Program-made: the position numbers and the translations under genes
Assembly (NCBI GenBank): GCA_022605955.1
Contig: JAKCOZ010000003.1
Location: 55,428,179-55,492,178, forward strand
Direction of reading: 5' to 3'
From: Rallus limicola
Taxonomy: Eukaryota; Chordata; Aves; Gruiformes; Rallidae
Length of the DNA: 64,000 bases
In this document: piece by piece, positions 39,087 to 48,582 of the stretch
How the letters are laid out: each line of letters starts with the position of its first letter
Numbering within the stretch: position 1 is the first letter of the stretch
The notes under the pieces: generated by a model
Database searches by the model: none
Seen by the model: only the letters and a program-made list of their open reading frames with translations
What the model was told of the DNA's origin: nothing

Positions 39087-39404
39087 CAAATGGTGCCTCA
39101 GCCTTTTCCCACCTGCCTTGTTGCTGCTTGCTGCTGCTCTTCTTGGTGTCTTCTGTGCCTGTCACCTGCCATGACCTCGGCCAGGACATGCTGTCCCCGG
39201 AGGCCGCCAACTCTTCTTCTTCATCATCCTCCTCCTTCCCCTCGTCCTTCTCCTCTCCTTCCAGTGCGGGGAGACACGTGCGGAGCTACAATCACCTCCA
39301 AGGAGACGTGCGCAAGAGGAAGCTCTACTCTTACAACAAGTACTTTCTCAAGATCGAGAAGAACGGCAAGGTTAGCGGCACCAAGAAGGAGAACTGCCCC
39401 TTCA
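39068..39404 (+). CDS. FGF10: Fibroblast growth factor 10, coding exon 1 (partial gene)
   Basis: Encodes the first 112 residues of FGF10 plus one base of codon 113. FGF10 is a secreted, heparin-binding ligand made by mesenchyme that activates FGFR2b on epithelium during limb, lung and other branching outgrowth. Residues 1 to about 34 form a signal peptide (MCKWIL, then a Cys/Leu-rich hydrophobic core, [11 protein letters not shown]). A serine-rich linker follows at about 43-66, with eight consecutive serines at 49-56 and a potential N-glycosylation sequon N48-S-S. The FGF core begins at about 68 ([15 protein letters not shown]), continues through [19 protein letters not shown] and ends at Phe112. 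The ATG has A at -3. The exon ends in phase 1 at the donor GTAAGT, as expected for FGF10. Later exons, with the rest of the beta-trefoil, lie beyond the window. Compared with mammalian FGF10 the serine tract is longer and a Trp in the VRWRK segment is Lys here. Identity is secure. Confidence 0.97.
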
Positions 39405-39410
39405 GTAAGT
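39405..39410 (+). other. FGF10: FGF10 exon 1 splice donor
   Basis: TTCA|GTAAGT: the six intronic bases match the donor consensus exactly. It splits the codon after its first base, the phase expected for the FGF10 exon 1/exon 2 junction. Without splicing, the frame would read on through a Pro/Ala-rich stretch to a stop at 39509-39511. Confidence 0.95.
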
Positions 39411-39550
39411 ACCGCTCTGCCGCCGCGCTGCGCCCCCCGAGCGCCCCCGCCGCGGCAGCCCCGGCCCCGGCGCGCCCGAGCCCCCTCGCCGGGGAGGGAA
39501 CGGGAAGGTGATGCCTCGGTGCGGAGAGGGAGCGGGGTAGAGGAGGGATA

Positions 39551-39571
39551 GGGGGGGTGGGGGGTGGAGGG
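39551..39571 (+). repeat. G-run just inside intron 1, quadruplex-prone
   Basis: G runs of 7 and 6 with single T spacers, followed by GG-A-GGG, about 145 bp after the splice donor, on the non-template strand. G-clusters here are associated with R-loops and quadruplexes in nascent RNA and can influence use of the nearby donor. Confidence 0.7.
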
Positions 39572-40135
39572 TACTCCTCCGGGACGCTGCTCTCCGCCAG
39601 CCCCTATCTGCAAAGTTCTCCGGTTAGGTTTATTTTGCAAATGGCTTCGCCGAGCGCGGTTTGTTTCTTTGCCTGGCAGAAGAGCAAATTAGAAAGATTT
39701 GTAAGGATGTGGCGCGGAGTGTGTGGGGGCATTGTTTCCTGAATCTGAAAATCATTATCCCCTGTCATTAAAGTGCCTTGACGAGAACTCTATATTGAAA
39801 CAATGCATCGATTTCCCCCGCGCGCACACACACGCTCTTCTCCCCCAGCCGCCCAAGAGCTGTCTGCTCCTCTCCCCCTCCTCCCCGAGCCTGGAACAGG
39901 GAGAGGGAGGGTTTCCTTTGGGCTGCGATTTTGCCCGGGTTTCCTCTCTGCCGTGGAGGTGCCCAGCGGGCGCGGGGAGCCGGTGCGCGGCGGCGCAGCC
40001 GCCCGCTGTAAGGCGATGCTGGTTCCTTGGCGTGCGCGCCGCGTTGGGGCTATACCGCTATACCGCTACTCGCTCCATTGTAAACATCTGGGGCTGGGTT
40101 CGCACAGACCTCACACGCATTTCATTGTCACTTTT

Positions 40136-40152
40136 AAAAAAAAAAAAAAAAA
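40136..40152 (+). repeat. Poly-A run (A17)
   Basis: Seventeen consecutive A residues near the right edge of the CpG-rich block. There is no retroposed gene sequence in front of it, so it is a plain homopolymer. Confidence 0.85.
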
Positions 40153-42222
40153 TTTCAAAGTAAAAGTCAAATGTCTGTTTCCATGGCTGTACTTTCAAGA
40201 TTTTCTGTAAGTACTAATTAGGCTCTTAGTAACAGTATGCTTCTGGTGATGTATTATTGGCTGTCAGTGCTAGAAATGTAACCTTTATTCGGTTTTCCTG
40301 CCTGTGCAATCTCAAATTGAAGTAACTCTAGTAAATCACAATATATTGCATTGTAACTTTTAAGTGACTGCATCCCACTACAGGAGCATGCTGAGAAAGT
40401 GAAGTCTGTTATGCAAGTGCTAGAGGAAAATCTTTGACTTTGCTGGTGGAGAGTCGTTTTAGTTCTTGGGTCATTTTACATAAATCCGGATAAATCTGGG
40501 GATAAATCTCTTATTAAATTAGAACAACTTAAAGTGACTTAAGTAGATCCCTTGTTAGCTAATGTGTAAAGTGTGGAGTACTTCAGCAAGTTGCCTTGCT
40601 ATATGATAGACATGGCAGTTAATTCAGCTATATTTCTCTTAAATACCCATAACAGGCTTATAAACAGGGAGGAGGGGGCTGCTGTGTCATATGTCACTAC
40701 ATTACTTGCTCCACTTTGCAACTTCATATTTTATCACTTGATAAAATCTTTAGACATCAGAAGCTCTAGATGTCAAAGCGGATGAATCTTGCCACTTCCT
40801 TTTCTCTATTTCAAAGAGCCAAATTCTTGAAAAACAGCTAGGATGAAGGCTTCACTTGAATGAATTTGTGTGGAACTGGGTCCTGGCATTGTAATTCTTA
40901 GATTAGTATTTGGTGGGGTTTCGTGGAGAAGGCATCATGCCCCTGAATTTGGATTGTGAAAGCTTTGTGTGCATCTCTGAGAACACCAGCTGTTCTGTAT
41001 AGAACATTGCTGCTGGAAAGGCTATAAGGGGCTTAACCTGACAACAGTGTACTCAGAGAAGTAACTACTCATCTAAGCAGTCCCACGTAACAGAACCGTT
41101 CAGTAAGTCAAGTTGCACACATGCAGTGAGCTTCTGCAAGATCTTACCAAGAAGAGGTAGAACAGACTGAAGTGCGCATATACAACTTACTCCTTCAGTC
41201 TATAGGCAAAAATGTCCCCCTGTAACTATAGGGTGTGATTCTCTTTTTCTGGTCTTCCAGTCACTGCATAATGAAGAGAACTGGCCTTCTTGGTGATGTT
41301 ATGGTTATTGTCACAACTGCAGAATACCTGCTGAAATAGACAAGAATGTTTGGGTTTTTTCATATAAAAGCCAAACAATGCCTCTAATGTAAATAACTGT
41401 ATATTGCCCCTCAAGTTCATGTACAGTGAAGAAAGGACTCGCAACTTAAAACTTGGAACAGTCTAACTGCACTTACATCGTAAAATCAGGTCTCGCAGTG
41501 TACAAAACACACCTTTAAATGCAAAATAATTAGAATCTAGAAAAAGATACGTCAAAAAGTTGTATGTTCTTTTTCAACAGTCATTATTATTTGCAGTGTG
41601 AAATTGTATTTTCTGTAAAAGTACACATCCGAGACCATTTAAGTATGTATTTACTGTGTCTATTTCAAGGGTGTCTGTTGCAAGTGATTCACAAAATCAG
41701 TGTTTTTCATAACCTCACCTGTACATGTTCATCATAACACTTCTGTAATCCCCAGCTGAACTGATTCTGTGCAAATATATGGTATCTTTAAGATAGTCTA
41801 AGATAATTACACATTAATAGATTTCTGCCATGCATAAGGTGTTAGTCCCCCAGCCCACTGAATTGTAGCCTGCTTAAGATTAAAGTCTATTTAATCTCTA
41901 ATATTTCCTCTTTCAAAACCACACTTTCCTAAACAAATTCTAGTGCCTATTGACACACAAGACTTTGAAAAATTCTCATTTGGGGGCTAATTTTCTTTTT
42001 CTCATGTGCTAATGTTTAAAATCAATATACACTACAGTAAAGCCTTATCTGTAGGGCTGTAAGATTATGATATGTTGTGTAATTAGGCAACAGCTTTTGT
42101 GGCTGACTGCCAATTAAGCCCTGTCAAGTAAGAGGAACAGTTGGAGAAAGTCAGAATAAACATTCAGAAAACAGAACTTAGTCTCCAGTCTCTAAATGGC
42201 TCAAGCAGGATTCATCAATTTG

Positions 42223-42267
42223 CTAATTAAAGTTTACTAAATTAAAGTTTTTCTAAATTAAAGTTTA
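42223..42267 (+). repeat. Three tandem 14-16-bp units with TAAT/ATTA cores
   Basis: Three copies of CTAA(A)TTAAAGTTT(A/T) start at 42223, 42237 and 42253. Each copy carries an ATTA homeodomain core and an AAAGTTT segment. The array is followed directly by CTCTTGCAG, an acceptor-like end. It could be a minisatellite or a cluster of homeodomain-type sites. Confidence 0.75.
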
Positions 42268-44079
42268 CTCTTGCAGATGTTTTCCAACTTGGTTGCTTGA
42301 AACTATTCCATTGGCTGTTCTCTACCTGTAGGGTAATGGGAACAGAGGTGGCCTCTGACCACTCTGCCAGGAGGCTGGGGGAACTCCTAGCATTTGGCTT
42401 AGCTGAAGTGTGTCTTTTACTAGATAGAAAAACTAAAAAGTGTTCTGTTTTTACTGTACCTTACATCTGGAAGTTTGTCTTTGTAATGCAACTACTAGCT
42501 TGTCCCACAGCTGTGAAGACTCTTGCCCCTGTTCTTAATAGAGCCATTTGCATGCATGAATGAGGAGAGCTGCGCTGCCTTCTGGTGACTTAAGTATTTC
42601 TTGGGAAAAAAAAGAAAACCAAAGATCAGTTACAAAAGCCTTCACTATAACATGATGCTTGGGGTGGCCAAAAAAAGCTTCAGGCATGTATAAAAATGGA
42701 CAGGTAACTGCATGTGTGCAAATTGTGACTTTCACCCAAAAAGCTTTGTTGATGACAGTGAAGCTCCTTGGGTTCAGTGGAGGGCATGCATTGAGCCAGG
42801 TGATATGTGATAAGTTGTTTTGGGAAAACTTGAATATATTTTCAACTGTTACACTATTTCCAATTGACCTTTAAGGCAACAGAGCAGAGAGACTTCAAAT
42901 TTACAGCAGAGATCTTAGTAACTGAAGGACCGTAACACAATACAGAAGAACAGTAACACAATACGCAATGCGTAACTAGCAGCAGGTAACCTGCAGTCCA
43001 TGCAGGGAGTTCTTGCCTGGGCAAGGGCTGCAGGATCAGGCTATTATTTAGGTACATGTTTAGGGAGTGGAGTCTGTGTCAATGAGCCTGGATATAGTGG
43101 GAAGAATTGCTGGAGCGATTCCCGCGGGCTTTGGACCAAGCAGTGCTACGCAAAACCTACAGCAGATGGCGGCACAGCCGCTGTCTGGTGTCACCTCTGC
43201 TCGAAGTAGGTGGACAAGAAGGGGCTGTATCCTCAGCTAACTGAGCTCACGCAAAGCTAAAAGGGCTTACACTAGCTGAGAGGCTATTAATTGGCCTTCT
43301 GAGCATCCAAGGGGATTAATCCAAACAGTGCAAAGGCAGTGCAATTGCAGAGTACGCGTGTTCAGTGGGGGAGCTAGCATGAAATAATTAGCTACTTCTC
43401 CTGAGCTAACCTAACCCAGGCTTTTCCCCTGAGTATGTGATAATCTTTTATACATAACATTAGGATCCCTGATAGTCTTTAGTTTTGTTCTAGTTAGTGC
43501 AGGATCCGATGGACGAATAGTAGGAAAGCTTTGAGCTTCAGTCTGTAACTCAAAAAGTTTGTAATTGCTAGAAATGCTTGAACATTATTACTACTGAGCA
43601 AAAGTGTGTGCATATATGCATGGCATATGAACACGTATTTTTGCTATATATTGGGTTACATGCTTAAAAGGGGCTCTAAATGTGTTTTAAGTATATTTAG
43701 TTTGATACTTGGGATTTTTATTATATAGGTATTGTAAAATCATAAAGCTTGACAGGTACCTTAACTTCAGCTGTAAACTTGGTAAAATATGTCATTTGAT
43801 AATGAACATTTTTTAAGCCAGCTGTTTGGGTTTATCAACTCCTCATCAGGTGGTGTTTGTAAGTTAATGGAGAACTTTTTTCTGCTTTTCTCAAAACTGA
43901 TTAGTAGGCATATGTATATTGTTGTTTTACTCTTCACAGGGATCTGGGGGTTTGGGGTATTTTCCAACCTAAAAGGCTTAAAATAGAAAGTAATACTGAT
44001 TCAGTAAAGTAATTTTAAAATTAGGTTCTTCAGTGTTAAATATGTAAGACCTAATGGAGGTTATTTCTCACTTTAAGTC

Positions 44080-44104
44080 TTTTTTTTTTTTTTGTCCTCC
44101 GCAG
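44080..44104 (+). other. Strong cryptic splice-acceptor-like sequence
   Basis: T14, then GTCCTCCGCAG: a long pyrimidine tract ending in CAG at 44102-44104. Joined to FGF10 exon 1 it would give a short tail ending at a stop about 50 nt later, not FGF10 exon 2. It is probably a decoy, or conceivably a rarely used terminal or poison exon. Confidence 0.35.
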
Positions 44105-45501
44105 AATTCAGTCATGTAATTTATAACCAGCAGTATACAACCCTAGGCACTTAGGATTTATGAATGTGGAAAGAATTGTACTATTTAACATCTACATGAC
44201 ACTCTCCTGTTACCCTTACTACATTCCTGCCTTGTGGACCCTCCATGCTGATACTGTAGCCCTGTCATAAATCTGTTCAAACTATACAGTTGTAAGAAGT
44301 CTTTTTGTCTTCATAAATCTAGCTTATAGCCACTTGAAGGAAAAAAAAAAAAGTAAGGGGCAATTGGAAGTTTGTTGTTCTTAACTCTCAGAAGAAAGAA
44401 ACCAAGGGGCATGCAGGCTTGTAGATGCCATGTGGCTGTTTTAATGGGAGGACTTGCAGGTAGTGGTTAGGTCAAAGCTTCCCTGGAAGATGGCATTAGC
44501 TGAGTGAGCACTATAGAATGTGCTTACACTTCTGAAACATCTTGGATGCATTCACTCATAGGCTAAGATCCTCTGTTTTGAAATAAGGCATTTTAAGATG
44601 ACTTTCAGATGTCTTTGAGTTGTGTGTATGAATAGGGGCCTTTTCCCTTCCAATAGGAGTCAGATCAGATCCGGCAATAGGGGAGTTTTCATTTATTCCA
44701 CAGAACATTTCATTTCAGAAAAAGGAAAACTCTTCTATGAGCAAATTTTGTTAACCTGTGTGTCTTAAATTAAAAATAGCAGGTACCAGAATGAACATAT
44801 GGCGACATCTCCTGTCATGGTGGATTTCTGGCTTTTCCTCTGGGCAAGTAATGAAATTAAAGATGTAAGATTCTAAATAGGTGAAAAAAAATCTTTGTAA
44901 ACAATATTGTGTTTCAATTCTTGAGGTTAACATTTAGGAAGATAGAAATAGTTTCATCAAAGCAGAGAAATTACTTGGTCAACTTGGGATTTAATATAAG
45001 GTTCCTTAATTAGCTGGTTTTGATTGTTTTCTCAGTTTTCTCAAGAGCTTTCTAAAGCAAGCTCTTGCAGTCCTTCCCCAAAATAGAACCCAGTTGAAAT
45101 TTCAGTTTGCATTTTTGAACACTTTCTTCCATTGATTGCAGTCACAGTAAGACACTGAACTAACTTATCCTTATATTCTGGAGTTTATCATCTAATGACC
45201 TTTCTGCCATTTTGAACAACACAGTATTTTCAATGCTTATCAGCATTAGCAATCAACATCAGCTTGATAGGACTGAATGGAAACGTAATCTTTGCTTGCT
45301 TTGGGCTATGAAAGCCAAATTATCAGATCACAAATGGAGGATTCATTTAGTTAACATTAGTGCACGTTTTAGCATATGGTCGGTACTTAGACCAATTCTC
45401 CTTTTGTTTTGACAACTTATTTTGATGCAGTATTTTAATGTCTTGCAACCCTTAATTGCTTAGATGCTTCCAACACACAAAAGTAGTCAGTGGTATTTGT
45501 A

Positions 45502-45550
45502 ATCATTAGTTCTGTTAATTAGAAAAATTCTAGTTAACAGAACTAGTGAT
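45502..45550 (+). repeat. 21-bp near-perfect inverted repeat with 7-nt loop
   Basis: The left arm 45502-45522 (contains AGTTCTGTTAA) pairs with the right arm 45530-45550 (contains TTAACAGAACT) over 21 positions. Nineteen are Watson-Crick pairs and two are G-T wobbles; the loop is AAAAATT. The flanks do not extend the stem convincingly. In the intron 1 transcript it would fold as a tight hairpin, but the stem is shorter than usual for a microRNA precursor. A small palindromic DNA element is the alternative. Confidence 0.85.
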
Positions 45551-46365
45551 ATCTAGTATTAATTGCTTCTCTTTCTAGTGCCAATTTGCTGTAAAATATC
45601 TCTATTAGTTACAACATAGTAGAAAGGGAACAGGAGAAAACAGTTACAAGAAGTTTTGAAAAATTGGCCTGGGAAAATGTTCTGTGTTTATAAAGAAAAT
45701 TAAGATCTTCAAGGGTAGGTTCGAGGAGGAAGCAGTTTAATCTTTAATCACTGAATGGATATTAAAACGGAATTCATTAGCTGAGTGAGTTATTAAAACT
45801 GATTATGCTACTTCATGAGTACAGTGTAAAAATAGAGGTTACTGGAGAAAGAAATGGTTACAAGTGAGCCAGGTCACACTTTAAATAATGGCTTGAAAGG
45901 CACTCTGCTTTTAAATTAGGTCACTTGTGTTCTTTCTTTGAACATTCAGTTCTAATTGCAACAGTAAATCAAAGAATACACTCAAAGTAGATTCCCATGT
46001 AAGGTGGACAACTGGTCAGTGCCTTTTTACTGCTACTAACACGTGCATCCAATTACTGGGTTGATATACTCACAGTGTCAGCTGTAAAGCATTCCCCTAT
46101 TTTATAGTTAGACTAAAGAATTACTAGTCTGTCCCTTTTCACATTTACCTCTAAATAATCTGTCAGTAGTGTATATCTTCTACAGTTAAAGAGGAATTTT
46201 CACACACATTGAAGCTGACTTTCAAGAAAAAGGAAATGTTGAAACTACACCTAAAAGTTTCATTCCTTTTCACTCTCCCTCCCCCTTCCATAATTTCTGA
46301 TGTTGTGCAAGAGAAGAAAAGGCTATGGGTACTAGAAACATGAATGTTCATGAATTTTATATAAA

Positions 46366-46386
46366 ATGAAAGATCAGATCTTTCAT
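46366..46386. repeat. 21-bp perfect palindrome
   Basis: ATGAAAGATC (46366-46375) and GATCTTTCAT (46377-46386) are perfect inverted arms around a single A. It could be a binding site for a dimeric factor or a chance palindrome in AT-rich intron. Confidence 0.8.
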
Positions 46387-48529
46387 AAACCTTGATTTAG
46401 TAAAGCAATATGATGCCTACTCCTTTCATGGTGGAAAACATATGTGAAGGACAATAAACTTGGTTTTTGCAGTTCCTGACTCTTCCTACTGGAGGAACAG
46501 AATTAAAAACGTGGGGTCTGAGGACCATAGTTGCTCTTCCTTCTTATGCCATTGATATTAGATGTTCAAATATTGCATAGAAATAAAGGAAATAAAAATT
46601 TTTCTTTCAGGTTTCTGATGTGCAGCTGTGCAGCTGTCGTCAGTGTGTGTGGGAGTTGGGAGGGAATACTGAAGCATTTTTGGAAGCATTCAGGATGTTG
46701 TTTAATTGGAAGTAAGGCATGGTGCTAAGTGGATGCTGAGTATAAATCAATGATATCGTGCCCGCATTAGAGGAAGGGGCTGGGAAGTATGACGAATGCC
46801 AGAGCAACCCTAGAAAGGATGACAGAAAGAAATAGGGGCAGCATGTGTCATGAGTGGGAGAGAAGTGGGGAGAGGGGGAACATGGCTAACCCATTTTGGC
46901 AGCTGTGAACCGTCTGTGATGTTGAATTGTGATGTCTCATCTCACTGCATCATCAGTTTGTTCACAGCCTGAACCTACAAAGCCATTAAGGTGCCCGTTG
47001 AATTAGTCTAAGTGTGTGATCAGAATGGGGATAGAAACTCTTCCCACTCAAAATTTCATTGTGCCTTCTCTGACCCTACTCTATAGATACTCTTTGGTGT
47101 ACACTCTGGGATTCTTTTCTTCACACTATCCTCTTCAGATGAAAAATGACATGCTTTATTCTTAATGTTAAAGTCAGTACAGGCTACTTGTAAGCAAACT
47201 TTGCCCTTGTAAGTAGTAAGCTGTTTAAAGCAAGCACAAGCAAACCTGTCTTAAAGAAGAAAAAAGTTGATGTTTTATTTGGTTGGGTTTTCTTCCATTT
47301 TTCACTATGCTACTACTATCCACTATATTTGTTATGAGAAACAAACACCTGAAGGACATAAAGATGTCCTACACTTCTAAGTGTTTTAATCTTTTGGGGG
47401 TGCATTAGGCTATTTTTATGACTGATAAGTTTTGTCTTATCAAGTATGTCATATTTTTTAAGCTTATCTTAAAAGATTTGAAGTAGTTATACAGATACAA
47501 GTTCATATATTCGATAACTGTGAGCAAGGAAATATGGGATGACTGAATGAAGTATGAAGTGGATTTTATAATGATGCCTGTGCCTTGTTTTCATATATTT
47601 TTATGATATTTTAGGAGATAATAAAGCTCCTGATGTTCATTGAAATAGTATCTTGACTTCAGAGTTTGATCTCTCTGTGTTTCCCAAATACTTTTTTTTT
47701 TCCCCTCTATGGTTTTCATGGAGGTGTTTACTATGTTGACCTAGCTGTACCTCTCTCATCCACATGGAGTACCTTAGTACCTGTGGCACCTGCCCCTTGG
47801 AGGTAAGGAAGATAATTAAAACCTTCCCCTGAACTGTAACCTTAGATAACTTCAGTGTGTCATTCTTCCCTGTCTCAGGGGAAGCACGTGGCTCATGTTT
47901 TAATGACAGGACACATTTCTTTTGTCAAAACACTGGTGGTAATAACTGCAATACAGAAATCATGTGCTCACTGACTATCTGTAAATGAAAAACTAATAGT
48001 AACATGAAAAGAAGCAGCCATGTGAGCTGACCTTTGGACACTTTTTGTTACATCATTTCAACATCTACACCTGGCTCCTGGTTCTTCAGCTGACTCTTCA
48101 GATGCTGAAACACTAGCCTCCTGTACAATATACCTGTGTGGTTTTGGTGCTGTCCTTAACAAGTATCTTGGTCCGCAGCAGGCAATTTGGCCAAAGGCAC
48201 CACTGTGTATAAAGTGGAAAGCTAGTATGAGCTGAGTTTCATTGGGTGTTCTAAGGTACAACCACCAGACATCCGAAACATTGCAAGCTCTTTAAAGTAT
48301 CTTTTTTTTTAAAGAACTTTTCTTGGTTCTGACAAAAAAAGCTTGGAAAGTGAGTGCATGTAATAAATGGAAGGAAATTACGTTTGTTTCAGTTTCTTAC
48401 AGGTGAGGATGTTGGGTGAAGGCCTATGTACAAGTGCACCAACTATTATGAACAATAGGATTTCTTTTCATGCCTTTTAGCTTTTATTCACAGACCAGCT
48501 TCCAAACACCCATGATCACAGATAAGCAG

Positions 48530-48575
48530 TGACTCACTTCTTAGTGAGTCATTAGAACTTCTTTAGGGAAGTTCT
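48530..48575 (+). repeat. Two adjacent perfect stem-loops abutting a CR1 fragment
   Basis: The first hairpin is TGACTCACT (48530-48538) with AGTGAGTCA (48543-48551), loop 4 nt. The second is AGAACTTC (48554-48561) with GAAGTTCT (48568-48575), loop 6 nt. The outer seven bases of each arm of the first are AP-1 consensus sites (TGACTCA and TGAGTCA). The pair ends about 8 bp before the first recognisable CR1 base. Confidence 0.8.
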
Positions 48576-48582
48576 ACTCAAT

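Larger units (their letters stand above)
39170..40080. promoter_or_regulatory. CpG island over exon 1 and the start of intron 1
   Basis: CpG density is far higher than anywhere else in the window, with two cores: about 39280-39500 (end of exon 1 and first intron bases, rich in GCCGCC and CCCGCC) and about 39820-40065 (GCGCGC, GCGGCGCAGCCGCC). This is the usual signature of a developmental-gene CpG island in which promoter and first intron are kept unmethylated. It ends abruptly at about 40080, where AT-rich sequence resumes. Confidence 0.85.

Noticed and set aside
39405..39511. Open frame of exon 1 continuing past 39404 to a stop at 39509-39511, rich in Pro and Ala
   Set aside because: It is intron read-through. 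The GTAAGT donor at 39405 has the correct FGF10 phase, and FGF10 proteins do not contain this tail.
39090..39551. 153-codon frame overlapping FGF10 in another frame, and a 138-codon minus-strand frame at 39224-39640
   Set aside because: Arg/Pro/Ala-rich composition produced by GC-rich DNA overlapping the true FGF10 frame; no motif.
40056..40072. Three-fold GCTATACC-like repeat at the end of the CpG block
   Set aside because: Very short and imperfect; no reason to think it is more than slippage.
42930..42994. Direct repeat GTAACACAATAC and small palindrome GCAGGTAACCTGC
   Set aside because: Short and AT-biased, with no link to any feature; left as background.
48058..48261. 67-codon minus-strand frame (MYLRTPNETQ start) ending in a Glu/Ser/Cys-rich tail
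   Set aside because: It looked like a retropseudogene fragment at first, but no family is recognisable and it has no poly-A tract.
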